A stretch of DNA of 64,000 nucleotides from Opitutus sp. (GCA_024707325.1 JANPZY010000004.1:372001-436000), one strand, 5' to 3'. Shown: positions 1-9,004, numbered from the stretch's first letter. Translations and numbers: made by a program. Notes: generated by a model from the letters alone, not told the origin.

Positions 1-19
1 CAGCCGTGGAAGAATGCTG

Positions 20-225
20 AAGCCAGCCGCTCTCCTCAGGTCGGGCCATGGGAAAGGGATGAATTGGGGGTTATGGGTATCAAGGTGACCATCCTGACGC
101 AGGCACTCCAACATCGGCCCGAGGAGGCTGATACCATGAGCGCACCTTATTGGTGAGGTAAAGACAGCAGAACCGCCTCCGAGTGTTGTTGCTGTGACTG
201 CGGTGGTTGCGGAACAGCTTTTTTA
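20..225 (+). ncRNA. Candidate structured RNA with a pseudoknot (possibly HEARO/omega-RNA-like)
   Basis: No convincing reading frame covers the first 450 bases. Bases 34-47 pair with 116-127 (CGGGCC with GGCCCG, CCTC with GAGG). GGTATCA at 76-82, inside that loop, is perfectly complementary to TGATACC at 129-135 outside it, which makes an H-type pseudoknot. Small hairpins are possible at 93-103 (CCTG/CAGG) and 143-155 (CACC/GGTG), and six T follow at 219-224. The fold recalls the HEARO/omega RNAs that guide IscB nucleases, but I make that match from memory only. No iscB follows; an alkylation-repair gene does, so this would be an orphan copy. The strand and ends are estimates. Confidence 0.35.
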
Positions 226-455
226 AGGACGGCGCCTTGGCAGGACTGACTTAGCAATAAATGCGGATAAGCCGGACCCGCCGATAAGGTCGCCGAAAAT
301 CCGGGGAACGGCGGAAAATTGCCCCGAAATCAGGCGGAGGCCACCGCACGAGATTCAGCTAGAGTGTCGCCATGGTTGCCTCGTTTCACCGTTTCGGCGC
401 AGTTGACACTGTGGAATCCCCGCCGTCCCGCTTTCCGCGTTTGTCGCCCGCGCGC

Positions 456-1883
456 ATGTATGAGCGCTTCGTCGCGAGCGACAGCACTTACAACGGTCGC
501 TTTTTCACCGGCGTGCTGACGACCGGGATCTACTGCCTGCCCTCTTGCAGCGCGCGGAAACCCAAACCGGAAAATGTGCGGTTCTTCCCGTCATGCGAGG
601 CCGCGCGCGCAGCGGGTCTGCGCCCCTGCAAGAAATGTCACCCCGACGACTTCGCGCGTGGAGCCGATGCCGTGCTCGAATCCGTCGAAACGGTCGTGAA
701 CGAGTTGCGCGCAGAACCCGCGCGGTTCGCCGACGCGAGAGCGGTGGTGCGGCGCCTGGGATTCGGCACCACACGCTCTTTCGAGTTGTTTCGGCAACAT
801 TTCCACTCCACGCCCGCGGATCTGCTCACGCGCGCACGCGTCGCCCTGGCTGCGCGGCGTTTGCTCGAAACCGACGCGCCTCTGCTCGAGATCGCCGGCG
901 AGGCGGGCTTCGAATCGGCGTCGGTTTTTCACGAGCAGTTTCGACGAATCCATGGGCTCACGCCGGCCGCGTATCGCGCCCTGCGCGAGCCCAGTCGCAC
1001 GGGGTTCGAACTGCAGCTTCCGGCCGGCTATCTGCTCGGCTATCTGCGGCGGGCGCTCACGCGCGACGTGCACAGCGTCAACGAACGGCTCGACGGCGAT
1101 CTCTACACCACCGCGGTTCGCCTCGAAGACCAGCCCGCGGTATTGCGCCTCACGCTCCACGCCGAACGCGTCACGGTCGAACTCGCGGAAATCGCCTCGT
1201 CTATCGCCATGCCACTTGTGGCGGCACATCGAATCGTGAGCGGTTTGTTCGGACTCGAAGAAGACGCAGCCGCGTTCGCGCGTCTCGCTCGAAAACTCGG
1301 TCTCACCCGACTCGTCGCCGGCCGCGAGCAGCTGCGGATCAGTCGCACGCATTCGATCTACGACGGCCTGCTGTGGTCGATCATCGGACAGCAGATTAAC
1401 TTCCCGTTCGCGTGTCTGTTGAAGCGTCGCCTCTTCGAACTCACCGGCACCCGCATGCAATCGCGATTGATCGCGCCGCCACGGCCTGCCGACGTCGCGC
1501 GACTCGATGCGCGCGAGCTGATCCCGCTGCAGTTCTCGCGGCAAAAAGCTGATTACGTGATCTCAGTTTCCCGCCTGATCGCCGACGGAAAACTCGATCT
1601 CGAAGCGTTGCGCACCGGCTCGGCAACGCGCGCCGAGCGCACGTTGCTCGCGGTGCGCGGACTCGGCCCTTGGTCAGTGAACTACATCATGATGCGAGCA
1701 TTCGGTTTTGCGGACTGCGTCCCCTATGGCGACACCGGCGTCACGAGCGGCCTGCAGTCTCTCCTCAAACTCGAAAAACGTCCCGACCTCGACGCCACTC
1801 GGCGCTTGATGACGGTGTTTTCGCCGCATCGCAGCCTCGCGACGGCGCACCTGTGGCAACTCAACCAACCCATCCCCGTATGA
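456..1883 (+). CDS. alkA: Ada/AraC/AlkA fusion: DNA-3-methyladenine glycosylase II
   Basis: Base-excision repair glycosylase that removes alkylated purines, fused to an Ada-type regulatory head. Residues 2-65 form the Ada zinc domain with Cys27, Cys31, Cys57 and Cys60 (YCLPSC and RPCKKC), which in Ada accepts methyl groups from phosphotriesters. An AraC-type helix-turn-helix follows at about 80-180, then an AlkA N-terminal domain and a HhH-GPD glycosylase domain (RGLGPWSVNY, then GDTGV with the likely catalytic Asp). The O6-methylguanine domain of classical Ada is absent and is supplied by the next gene, which overlaps by four bases. An earlier in-frame ATG at 372 would add 28 residues; I prefer 456 because homology begins there. 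The head suggests autoregulation by methylation. Confidence 0.9.
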   Translation: MYERFVASDSTYNGRFFTGVLTTGIYCLPSCSARKPKPENVRFFPSCEAARAAGLRPCKKCHPDDFARGADAVLESVETVVNELRAEPARFADARAVVRRLGFGTTRSFELFRQHFHSTPADLLTRARVALAARRLLETDAPLLEIAGEAGFESASVFHEQFRRIHGLTPAAYRALREPSRTGFELQLPAGYLLGYLRRALTRDVHSVNERLDGDLYTTAVRLEDQPAVLRLTLHAERVTVELAEIASSIAMPLVAAHRIVSGLFGLEEDAAAFARLARKLGLTRLVAGREQLRISRTHSIYDGLLWSIIGQQINFPFACLLKRRLFELTGTRMQSRLIAPPRPADVARLDARELIPLQFSRQKADYVISVSRLIADGKLDLEALRTGSATRAERTLLAVRGLGPWSVNYIMMRAFGFADCVPYGDTGVTSGLQSLLKLEKRPDLDATRRLMTVFSPHRSLATAHLWQLNQPIPV

Positions 1884-2419
1884 AAATTTTCCACGACACC
1901 TTCCCAACTCCCGCCGGCGACTTCTCGATCGCATTCGACGAATCCGGAACGCTCCTCGCCACCGCCTTCGGCGGCCCGTCCACCCTCACCGCCCGCATCC
2001 AACCAAAGACCGTGATACGGACTTTGGTCCCTGTCGCTGCGCCTGAAGCAAACCCGGCGGTGCGCTCAGCGGCGCAGCGCGCACGGTCGCAAGTGGAGGA
2101 ATATTTCTCAGGCGAACGGCAAACCTTCGATCTGCCGCTCGCTTCGCACGGCAGCGCGTTTCAACGCGCGGTATGGCGCACGCTACAGGAAATTCCCTTT
2201 GGCGAAACGCGCACGTATGCCGCCATCGCGGCGCAGCTTAATCGTCCCGCCGCCGCGCGAGCGGTCGGTCGGGCCAACGCGACGAACCCGATCTGCCTGA
2301 TCGTGCCGTGTCACCGTGTGATCGGCGCAAACGGTTCGCTGACGGGCTTCGCGTTTGGCGAGGAAATCAAACAGCGCCTGCTGGAACACGAGGGCGCACT
2401 CGCGCCCGCGCTCGTGTAG
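1880..2419 (+). CDS. ogt: Methylated-DNA--protein-cysteine S-methyltransferase
   Basis: Suicide repair enzyme that moves the alkyl group from O6-methylguanine to its own cysteine. The 179-residue protein has the Ogt/MGMT fold with the active-site motif PCHRV (Cys144), preceded by the helix-turn-helix-like RAVGRANATNP that binds DNA. The ATG at 1880 overlaps the stop of the Ada-AlkA gene (ATGA), so the two are translationally coupled and together replace a full-length Ada. Its TAG stop at 2417-2419 abuts the complementary stop of trpF at 2420-2422 with no base between, so these convergent genes share no terminator. Confidence 0.93.
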   Translation: MKIFHDTFPTPAGDFSIAFDESGTLLATAFGGPSTLTARIQPKTVIRTLVPVAAPEANPAVRSAAQRARSQVEEYFSGERQTFDLPLASHGSAFQRAVWRTLQEIPFGETRTYAAIAAQLNRPAAARAVGRANATNPICLIVPCHRVIGANGSLTGFAFGEEIKQRLLEHEGALAPALV

Positions 2420-3082
2420 TCAGCCGCGCATCGCCTCCGCGGTGCGGTGCAGCTCGAGCACGAAGCGCTTCAGCTTCGCGTGATCCTTCACACCGGGCGC
2501 GGCTTCGACGCCACTGTTCACGTCGACGAACTTCGTTCCGCTCGAACGAAGCGCTTCGCCGATATTATCGGGGCTGAGTCCGCCCGCCAAAATCCAGGTG
2601 TGCTCCGGATGCGCCGTGCGATGCCGCGCGAACTTTGACCAGTCGCCGGTTTTGCCGGAGCCGCCGAAGCCGTCCGCGTGAAACGTGTCCAAAAGAAAAT
2701 GCCGCGCGAGCGTAAGTTGCTCCGCCGGCACGTCGCTCGCGGGCGGAAGCTTGGGCGCGAGCCAGAGTTTCTCACGCGTCACCAGCTGCGACCACCCCTG
2801 CAGCAGCGACGGATCAATCGAGAGATTGAAATGGATCTGGAAGAAGTCGAACCCCGCGTCCTGTGCCGCGCTGAGTTCGGCCAGCGAGGGCTCCACCATG
2901 ACCGCGACCCAACGGCGCTCCGGAAGAAATTTCGCCATCGCGCGAAACGTTTCGAGCGGAATGTAGCGCGGCGATTTCGGATAAAGAATGAAGCCCAGAT
3001 AATCGGCGCCGCACCGATCCGCAAAGTCGGCGTCCACGTGCGACGAGAGGCCGCAGACTTTGAAGCGAATGCCGTCGATCAT
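2420..3082 (-). CDS. trpF: Phosphoribosylanthranilate isomerase
   Basis: Third step of tryptophan synthesis: Amadori rearrangement of phosphoribosyl anthranilate. The 220-residue TIM barrel starts with the family signature KVCGL, whose cysteine is the general base, and has the acid region LLDTF in the middle and phosphate-binding loops near AGGLSPDNI and DVNSGVE. I start at the ATG giving MIDGIRFKVCGL; an ATG six codons upstream also exists. No other trp gene is present, so trpF stands alone here, downstream of an aminotransferase gene on the same strand across a 75-base gap filled with a repeat. Confidence 0.93.
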   Translation of the reverse strand: MIDGIRFKVCGLSSHVDADFADRCGADYLGFILYPKSPRYIPLETFRAMAKFLPERRWVAVMVEPSLAELSAAQDAGFDFFQIHFNLSIDPSLLQGWSQLVTREKLWLAPKLPPASDVPAEQLTLARHFLLDTFHADGFGGSGKTGDWSKFARHRTAHPEHTWILAGGLSPDNIGEALRSSGTKFVDVNSGVEAAPGVKDHAKLKRFVLELHRTAEAMRG

Positions 3083-3084
3083 AG

Positions 3085-3157
3085 GTTCACCACCAAACAC
3101 ACGAAGTTCACGAAAACGAAACCATTCCTTTGGTGTGTTTCGTAGATTTCGTGGTTC
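3085..3157. repeat. Short intergenic repeat, ACACACGAA type
   Basis: The gap between trpF and the DegT gene holds two similar stretches in opposite orientation: ACCAAACACACGAA near 3089 and TTGGTGTGTTTCGT near 3129, each followed or preceded by CACGAAA-like text. This is an imperfect inverted repeat of a kind often scattered between genes in these genomes. It could act as a weak hairpin, but there is no T-run to make it a clear terminator. Confidence 0.5.
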
Positions 3158-4252
3158 TCAAAACGAATTGATACTCGCGATCACGTGATCGACCTGCGCG
3201 TCGGTCAGCTCGGGGAAAATCGGGAGGCTCACGCACGTCTTCGCCGCGGCTTCGGCGATCGGAAGCGAGCCTTCGACCTGACCGAGATGCGCAAAACACT
3301 TCTGTAGGTGCAGCGGCACGGGATAAATCAGATCGGTCCCGACTTCGTGCTTTGCGAGATGCTCGCGCAAGGCGTCGCGACGCGGATGGCGAATCGTGAA
3401 CTGGTGAAACACCGATTTCCCGTAGGCGGGCTGATCCGGCAGGCGGACGTCGGCGAGTTTGATGCCAGCGAGATAACGGGCGGCGATCTCCTGACGGCGC
3501 TTCGTCCACGTCGCGAGGTGCGGCAGCTTTACGTTGAGCATCGCGCCTTGAAAACCATCCATGCGGAAGTTTCCACCGACAATGTCGTGGTAGTAGCGGC
3601 GGTCAGAACCATGCACCCGGATGTGTCGCGCCTTGGTCTGCACTGCTTCGTCGCGCGAGACGAACGCTCCGCCCTCGCCGCAGCCGCCGAGGTTTTTCGT
3701 CGGATAAAAACTGAATGTGCCCGCGTCGCCGAAGAGGCCGACCGGCGTATCCTTGAACTTCGCTCCCGCCGCCTGGGCGCAGTCTTCGATGAGAAACAGA
3801 TTGTGCTTCTTCGCGATCGCCGCGATCTCGTCGATCCGGCACGGCTGGCCGAAAAGGTGAACGGCGATGATGCCTTTGGTCTTCGGCGTAATCGCGGCTT
3901 CGACTTTGGCCGGATCGAGATTGAACGTGCCCTCTTCGATATCGACGAAGCGCGGCGTGGCTCCGACGTAGCTCACGCCCCACACGGTCGAAATGAACGT
4001 GAACGGCGGCGCGATGACTTCGTCGCCCGGACCGAAGCCCGCGATCATGCACGCGACGTGCAGCGGGGCCGTGCCGCTGTTCATGCCGAGCACGCGCGGA
4101 TAGCCGAGGGTCGTGCCGAAGTTCTTCTCGAAATCCTCCACGTCCTTCCCGAGACAGAATCGCGTCGCATCGTAAGTGGCCGCGAGCGCGGCGAGCGCCG
4201 GCTCACGCAGAGCTTTATGCTGCAGGCTGAGATCGAGAAACGGGACTTTCAT
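3158..4252 (-). CDS. DegT/DnrJ/EryC1/StrS family PLP aminotransferase
   Basis: Sugar aminotransferase of the fold-type I PLP family, which transfers an amino group to nucleotide-activated keto-sugars. The 364-residue protein is of standard length. MNSGTAPLH near residue 57 matches the PLP phosphate-binding region, EDCAQAAGA near 156 carries the Asp that pairs with the pyridine nitrogen, and FYPTKNLGG contains the Schiff-base Lys186. A conserved SLPIFPELTDAQVD tail is present. There are no sugar-nucleotide genes beside it, so the substrate cannot be deduced. It ends 75 bases before trpF and begins 69 bases after hemD. Confidence 0.9.
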   Translation of the reverse strand: MKVPFLDLSLQHKALREPALAALAATYDATRFCLGKDVEDFEKNFGTTLGYPRVLGMNSGTAPLHVACMIAGFGPGDEVIAPPFTFISTVWGVSYVGATPRFVDIEEGTFNLDPAKVEAAITPKTKGIIAVHLFGQPCRIDEIAAIAKKHNLFLIEDCAQAAGAKFKDTPVGLFGDAGTFSFYPTKNLGGCGEGGAFVSRDEAVQTKARHIRVHGSDRRYYHDIVGGNFRMDGFQGAMLNVKLPHLATWTKRRQEIAARYLAGIKLADVRLPDQPAYGKSVFHQFTIRHPRRDALREHLAKHEVGTDLIYPVPLHLQKCFAHLGQVEGSLPIAEAAAKTCVSLPIFPELTDAQVDHVIASINSF

Positions 4253-4321
4253 GAGGGAGGGCCGTAAACTCGCGCGAATCGCCGCGGATGGAAAGCCTTC
4301 TGCGTTCGCGTCTGTTGGTGT

Positions 4322-5122
4322 TTACTTACCGCTGAGCTTCTTCACCAGCGCCGCGACGAGCGCGTCGAGGCTCGGCTCCTTCGCGACGAAATCCACCGGG
4401 ATGCCGACCTTCTTCATCGTTTCGGAGGTCTGCTCGCCGATGCTGCCCGCGAGCGGGCGCGTGGCGCCGGTTTCCAACTTCAGCGCACCAGCCTGATTCA
4501 CGAACGAGTCCGCCGCGGACGAACTGGCAAAAAGAATCGCATCGGCGCCGCGCGCGCGGAAGTCAGCTGCAGCCGGATCATCCCCGAGATCAGTCTTCTC
4601 GGTTTTGTAAACCTGGAGGCGATCCACGATCGCACGGGCGCCCTCGAGTTTTTCCACGAGCGTTTCGCGGTTCAGGTTGCCGGTGATCACGAGCACCTTC
4701 GCGTTGTCGAGGCTGTCGGTCGCGATCAACTCGTCGGCGAGCGCCTCCGCCGTGGCGACCTTCGGCATGCACTCGACGCGAATGTGTCTCGCGCGAATCT
4801 CGGCCGCCGTGCCTTCCCCGACGCACGCAAAACGCAGCAGACCAAGCGAACGGATGTCGTCGTAGATGCGGAGAAATTCCTCGAAGAAAAACCGCACACC
4901 GTTCGGGCTCGTGAAGACGATCCAGTCGTAGCCGCCGAGCTCCATCAACACGTCGACGAGCGTCTCCTTCTCGATGTGCTTCGAAACGCGAATCAGCGGA
5001 AGCTCGATGACTTCGGCGCCAAGCGCGGTGAGCTTGCCCGCCAATTCCGAGGCCTGTTCACGCGCGCGAGTGACCGCGATACGGCGGCCCGAGAGAGGTT
5101 TTGCTGACGACGATTTTGCCAT
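4322..5122 (-). CDS. hemD: Uroporphyrinogen-III synthase
   Basis: Closes and inverts ring D of hydroxymethylbilane to give uroporphyrinogen III in haem synthesis. The 266-residue protein has the two-lobed HemD fold: an N-terminal RIAVTRAREQASELAGKL lobe and the characteristic DWIVFTSPNGVRFFFE, then a second lobe with ILFASSSAADSF and IGEQTSETMKKVG, where the family conserves T/S and G residues at the active cleft. HemD is poorly conserved in general, but these motifs and its position directly downstream of hemC (18-base gap) make the call secure. Confidence 0.9.
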   Translation of the reverse strand: MAKSSSAKPLSGRRIAVTRAREQASELAGKLTALGAEVIELPLIRVSKHIEKETLVDVLMELGGYDWIVFTSPNGVRFFFEEFLRIYDDIRSLGLLRFACVGEGTAAEIRARHIRVECMPKVATAEALADELIATDSLDNAKVLVITGNLNRETLVEKLEGARAIVDRLQVYKTEKTDLGDDPAAADFRARGADAILFASSSAADSFVNQAGALKLETGATRPLAGSIGEQTSETMKKVGIPVDFVAKEPSLDALVAALVKKLSGK

Positions 5123-5140
5123 GAGGACGAGTGAAACAGC

Positions 5141-6008
5141 TCAGCCGAGACCGAGCTGTTGAAGAACTTTAGCGGCCGTTTCCGTGGGCTGCGCGTAGTC
5201 GGCGTCGCCGAGCGGCAGGCTGCGGAGGCCGACGTTTTCGTGGAAGAGAAACAACGTGTCGCGCGTGGCGTGGACCGCAAATGCCGTCTGGCATCCGCCG
5301 CCCATGGCGCGCTGGAACGCGCGCTCGAGATCGACCGCGCGCTTCGTCGCCGCGTCGAAGACCGGAGCGAATTTCTCCGCGTCCGCGGCGCGGCACTGCA
5401 CCGCGATCGCGCCCTGCCCGATCGCCGGCACCATGTGTTCGAAACCGAGCGGGTGAAACTCAACGCCAGGCCACGAAGAGATGCCGAGACGTTTCAAACC
5501 GGCCGCGGCGAGAACCGTGCCGTCGGCGAGATGTTGTTCACCGATCTTTTTTGAGACGCGTGTCCACGTTGCCGCGGATCTCGATGAACTCGACATCGGG
5601 AAAAAGCATCGTCGCCTGCAAGCGGCGGCGCGGGCTGCCGGTCGCGAGCGTTTTCGGCGTGGTCACGCCCGCGCGCAGCACAAGCACGTCGCGCGTGTCT
5701 TCGCGCGGCAAATACCCACCAATCGCGAGTCCCTCGGCCATGTCGCCGGGAAGATCCTTGGTGCTGTGCACGGCGACATCGGCTTCGCCGCGGAGCAGCG
5801 CCTGTTCGAGTTCGCTGGTGAAAAGACCTTTGCCGCCCTGCTTCTCGAGTGACCACTCGGCCTGACGATCGCCGGTGGTGACGATTTTCAGCAGCTCGGT
5901 TTCGACGCCGAGGCGCGCGGCGAGATGGGCCGCGACGAGATTCGTCTGCGTCAGCGCGAGCGGGCTCTTGCGCGTCGCAAGGATGATTTTATTGGCGGCA
6001 GAAGACAC
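5141..6008 (-). pseudogene. hemC: Hydroxymethylbilane synthase, frameshifted as read
   Basis: Porphobilinogen deaminase, which assembles four porphobilinogens into hydroxymethylbilane. The N-terminal part (ILATRKSPLALTQTN, HSTKDLP, GSPRRRLQ) reads well to EIRGNVDTRLKK and then hits a stop. The C-terminal part (LAAAGLKRLG, GQGAIAVQCR, GGGCQ) continues in the next frame. The break is at a run of six bases (T6 on the plus strand, 5547-5552); with one base fewer, the protein reads RLKKIGEQHLADG without interruption at about 288 residues. I use the GTG at 6008 because the upstream ATG at 6047 lies inside a hairpin. The gene is essential for haem synthesis, so a sequencing error or recent mutation is more likely than decay. 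Confidence 0.85.
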
Positions 6009-6021
6009 GGTGGAAAAAACA

Positions 6022-6079
6022 AGAGGCCACGGAGACGAGAAGGACAACTCTGTGACCTTCTCAGGGCTCCGTGGCCTCT
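6022..6079 (-). terminator. Long hairpin between ilvC and hemC
   Basis: AGAGGCCACGGAG at 6022-6034 is the exact reverse complement of CTCCGTGGCCTCT at 6067-6079, and GAGAAGG/CCTTCTC forms a second inner stem. The stem lies between the ilvC stop and hemC start. It lacks a strong T-run, so it may attenuate read-through or stabilise RNA rather than terminate. The wording CCACGGAG is also a common dispersed repeat. Confidence 0.55.
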
Positions 6080-6097
6080 GTGACTAAGACGTTTTTC

Positions 6098-7123
6098 TTA
6101 GTAAGCGGCTTGGACCCCCTTGATGTGCTTCTTGGCCATCCATGGCATCATGCTGCGGAGGTAAGCGCCGGTCTTCTCGATCTGGTGCTTTTCACCGGCC
6201 TTGAGGAGCTTGTTGTAGTTCTTGAGACCACCCTTGTGCTCCTTGACCCATTCCTTGGTGAACTTGCCGGTCTGAATCTCCTTCAGGATCTTCTTCATCT
6301 CGGCCTTGGTCTTCTTGTTCACGACGCGCGGGCCGCGGGTGATGTCGCCATACTTCGCGGTCTCGGAGATCGAGAAACGCATGCCGGCGATACCGCTCTC
6401 ATACATGAGATCGCAGATGAGCTTCAGCTCGTGGAGGCACTCGAAGTAAGCCATCTCGGGCTGGTAACCGGCCTCGACCAGCGTCTCGAAACCGGCTTGC
6501 ACGAGGGCGCTGGCGCCACCGCAAAGCACGGCCTGTTCGCCGAAGAGATCGGTCTCGGTCTCTTCCTTGAAAGTCGTCTGGAGCACGCCCGCGCGGGTCG
6601 AGCCGATGCCCTTGGCCCAGGCGAGGGCCTTCGCCTTGGCGGCCTTGGAGCTGCCCGGAGCGACGGCGATCAGCGCCGGCATGCCCTTACCTTCGGCGTA
6701 GAGGCGGCGAACCATGTGGCCCGGGCCCTTCGGGGCGACCATGATGCAATCAACGCCCTTAGGCAGCTTGATCAGGCCGAAGTGGATCGCGAGACCGTGC
6801 GAGAAGAGGAGCGTCTTGCCCTTCGAGAGATTCGGGAGGATGTCGCTCTCGTAAATGTCCGCCTGCTTCATGTCGGGCAGACCGACCATGATAACGTCCG
6901 CGCGACGAACCGCCTCGCCCGTGGAGACGACCTCGAAGCCGTGCTGCTCGGCAACCGGCTTCGACTTCGAACCTTCGTAGAGGCCGATGAGGACCTTGCA
7001 GCCGCTGTCCTTGAGGTTCAGCGCGTGGGCGTGGCCCTGCGAACCGTAGCCGAGGACGGCGAGCGTTTTATTCTTAAACACGCCGAGGTCGGCGTCTTTG
7101 TCGGTGTAGACTTTGGCGGGCAT
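6098..7123 (-). CDS. ilvC: Ketol-acid reductoisomerase (NADP+), class I
   Basis: Second common step of valine and isoleucine synthesis: Mg-dependent alkyl migration and NADPH reduction of acetolactate or acetohydroxybutyrate. The 341-residue length is that of class I enzymes. It shows the Rossmann loop GYGSQGHA near residue 25, the [10 protein letters not shown] region, and the metal-binding helices with [16 protein letters not shown] and [10 protein letters not shown]. It lies 117 bases downstream of ilvN on the same strand. The large acetolactate synthase subunit (ilvB) is not in this window. Confidence 0.97.
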   Translation of the reverse strand: MPAKVYTDKDADLGVFKNKTLAVLGYGSQGHAHALNLKDSGCKVLIGLYEGSKSKPVAEQHGFEVVSTGEAVRRADVIMVGLPDMKQADIYESDILPNLSKGKTLLFSHGLAIHFGLIKLPKGVDCIMVAPKGPGHMVRRLYAEGKGMPALIAVAPGSSKAAKAKALAWAKGIGSTRAGVLQTTFKEETETDLFGEQAVLCGGASALVQAGFETLVEAGYQPEMAYFECLHELKLICDLMYESGIAGMRFSISETAKYGDITRGPRVVNKKTKAEMKKILKEIQTGKFTKEWVKEHKGGLKNYNKLLKAGEKHQIEKTGAYLRSMMPWMAKKHIKGVQAAY

Positions 7124-7132
7124 GGGATGGGT

Positions 7133-7225
7133 TAGTTGAAAGTTGAAGATTGAAAGTTGAAAGAGCTAATTCGCTGCGGCTGAGAGTTGGTCCGGATCGG
7201 TCTTTCAACCTTCACCTTTCAACTC
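7133..7225. repeat. GTTGAAAG-type inverted repeat between ilvN and ilvC
   Basis: Copies of GTTGAAAG and GATTGAAAG at 7133-7163 face CTTTCAACCTTCACCTTTCAA at about 7202-7223. The result is a long, AT-rich imperfect inverted repeat in an otherwise GC-rich gap. It can form a hairpin in the ilvN-ilvC transcript, but its role is unknown. Confidence 0.5.
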
Positions 7226-7240
7226 GCGCCGTTCCGCGCG

Positions 7241-7711
7241 TCAGCGCTTCAGCGCGAGGCGACCAGTCCGCGCGAGTTCGAGAATTCCGAAAGGTTCGAG
7301 CAGGCCGAGCAACGCGCTCACCTTGTCGTCATCGCCGGTGAGCTCGATGATGAGGTCTTCGTGCGAGAGATTGACGATCTTCGCGCGGAAGATGTCCGCG
7401 ATCTGCACCACCTCGGAACGCGTCTTCGCGTCGGCGCGCACCTTCACGAGCACGAGCTCGCGCGACACGGCCTGACCTTCCTTGAAATCGAGCACCTCGA
7501 CTACGTTGACCAGTTTGCGCAGCTGCTTGATGCAGAGATCGAGCTGCGCCTCATCTCCGCGCAGCACGACCGTGATCCGAGAGAGCGAAGCGTCGTGCGT
7601 GGGAGCGACGTTGAGCGAGTCGATGTTGAAGCCGCGACCGGAGAACATTCCGGCCACGCGCGCCAAGACGCCGAACTTGTTCTCAACGAGGACGGAGAGC
7701 GTGTGTCGCAT
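7241..7711 (-). CDS. ilvN: Acetolactate synthase small (regulatory) subunit
   Basis: Regulatory subunit that confers valine feedback inhibition on acetohydroxyacid synthase. The 156-residue protein has the N-terminal ACT domain (HTLSVLVENKFGVLARVAG, GFNIDSLNV) and the C-terminal ALS_ss_C domain (VRADAKTRSEVVQIADIFRA, IIELTGDDDKVSAL). The length is typical of the IlvH/IlvN form. It precedes ilvC and follows tRNA-Val on the same strand. I use ilvN rather than ilvH by general convention. Confidence 0.95.
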   Translation of the reverse strand: MRHTLSVLVENKFGVLARVAGMFSGRGFNIDSLNVAPTHDASLSRITVVLRGDEAQLDLCIKQLRKLVNVVEVLDFKEGQAVSRELVLVKVRADAKTRSEVVQIADIFRAKIVNLSHEDLIIELTGDDDKVSALLGLLEPFGILELARTGRLALKR

Positions 7712-7730
7712 GGGATATTAAATGGAGAAA

Positions 7731-7807
7731 TGGTGGACGCCGAGGGACTCGAACCCCCGACCCTCTCGGTGTAAACGAGATGCTCTAACCAACTGAGCTA
7801 GGCGTCC
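7731..7807 (-). tRNA. tRNA-Val (anticodon TAC)
   Basis: On the minus strand GGACGCC at the 5' end pairs with GGCGTCC at the 3' end. The D-arm CTCAGTTGGTTAGAG, the anticodon stem CTCGT with loop containing TAC, and the T-arm with GGTTCGAGTCC are all canonical. The CCA end is encoded (TGG at 7731-7733 on the plus strand), giving 77 nt. Confidence 0.97.
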
Positions 7808-7953
7808 GAGCCGAGGGGTCATGAAAACGTCTGGTGAGAGACTATGACAAGGAATTATTCGGGTATGACGGGCGGCTGATCGGGCAGCTGCGAGCCTCCA
7901 GGAAGAGTCGTTGCGCACGACCGATTATGAAGACTCGACTGCCCTCGCCTGCT

Positions 7954-9004
7954 TCAAGCCGACGCCAGAGCGCGCTTCGGCTTCAGCCAGCCTTCACGCA
8001 CCATCAGCTCGGCGTTTTGGAGAGCGTTGAGCGCGGCGCCCTTCCAGAGATTGTCGCCGCTGACCCAGAGCGCGAGGCCGTTGTCCAGCGCGCTGTCGAT
8101 ACGGATGCGGCCCACGCCGCACTTCACCTTGCGCGTGAAATCGAGCGGCGTCGGATAACGTTTGTTCGCCGGATCGTCCACGAGCTCCGCGCCCTCGAAC
8201 GCCGCAATCGCCGCGCGTGCGGCTTCGACGCTCACCGGCTTCTCGAACTCGGCATTCACCGCGATCGAGTGCGCCTGCACGACGGGCACGCGCACGCAGG
8301 TGGACGACACCTTCAGGTTCGGAAGGCCCATGATCTTGCGGCTTTCCTGCGACATCTTGGTCTCCTCGCCCGTGTAACCATCCGGGCCGAACGAATCGAC
8401 CTGCGGGATCACGTTAAACGCGATCTGATACGGATAAACCTTCTTCTCGAGCGGCGCGCCCTTCACGTAGGACTGGATCTGCGACTCGAGTTCCTCGACC
8501 GCTTCCACGCCGGTGCCCGACACCGATTGATACGTCGCGGAGAAATAACGCTTCAGACCGAACGCCTGGTGCAGCGGCCACAGCGCCATCAACAGCACCG
8601 CAGTCGAGCAATTCGGATTCGCGATGATGCCCTTGTGATTGCGCAGCGCCTCCGGATTGATCTCCGGAATCACGAGCGGCACGTCCGGGTCCATGCGATA
8701 CGCCGAGCTCTTGTCGATGACCACGCAGCCGGCCTTCACCGCATCCGGTGCGAGCGCCTTTGGTGATCGCGCCCTCGGTCGCGAAAAACGCCACGTCGAT
8801 GTCGGCAAACACACCGGGCTTCGCCTCTTCGACCGTGTATTTTTTTTCCGAATACTCCACGACCTTGCCCGCCGAGCGCGCCGAGGCGAAAAGCCGCAGC
8901 GTGCCCATCGGGAAATTCCGCTCGTGCAAGAGCCTCAGCAGCTCTTGACCGGCGACGCCCGTGGCGCCGACGATACCGACCGTATAGGATGGCGTGTTGC
9001 TCAT
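7954..9004 (-). pseudogene. asd: Aspartate-semialdehyde dehydrogenase, frameshifted as read
   Basis: NADP-dependent reduction of aspartyl phosphate, which feeds lysine/diaminopimelate, threonine and methionine synthesis. The N-terminus (YTVGIVGATGVAGQELLRLL) reads to FFATEGAITK, and the rest (ALAPDAVKAGCVVIDKSSAYR, then the catalytic cysteine in NPNCSTA, and GEETKMSQESRKI) is in the next frame. One surplus base lies in the CTTTGG stretch at about 8757-8763; removing it joins the halves into about 349 residues, the usual length. The start at 9004 overlaps the divergent start of the L,D-transpeptidase gene. As asd is normally essential, a sequencing error is the favoured explanation. Confidence 0.87.

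Noticed and set aside
401..440. TTGACA at 403 as a -35 box for the Ada-AlkA gene
   Set aside because: There is no suitable -10 sequence at the right spacing.
5540..5560. Programmed frameshifting in hemC at the A-run
   Set aside because: The classical A-AAA-AAG slip gives -1, whereas +1 is needed, and the same kind of shift occurs in many unrelated genes; base-calling error explains all of them.
6071..7135. Long open frame antisense to ilvC, and similar long frames opposite metG, menD, ppc and opgH
   Set aside because: They are shadows of strongly GC-biased third codon positions; the other strand encodes clear conserved enzymes.
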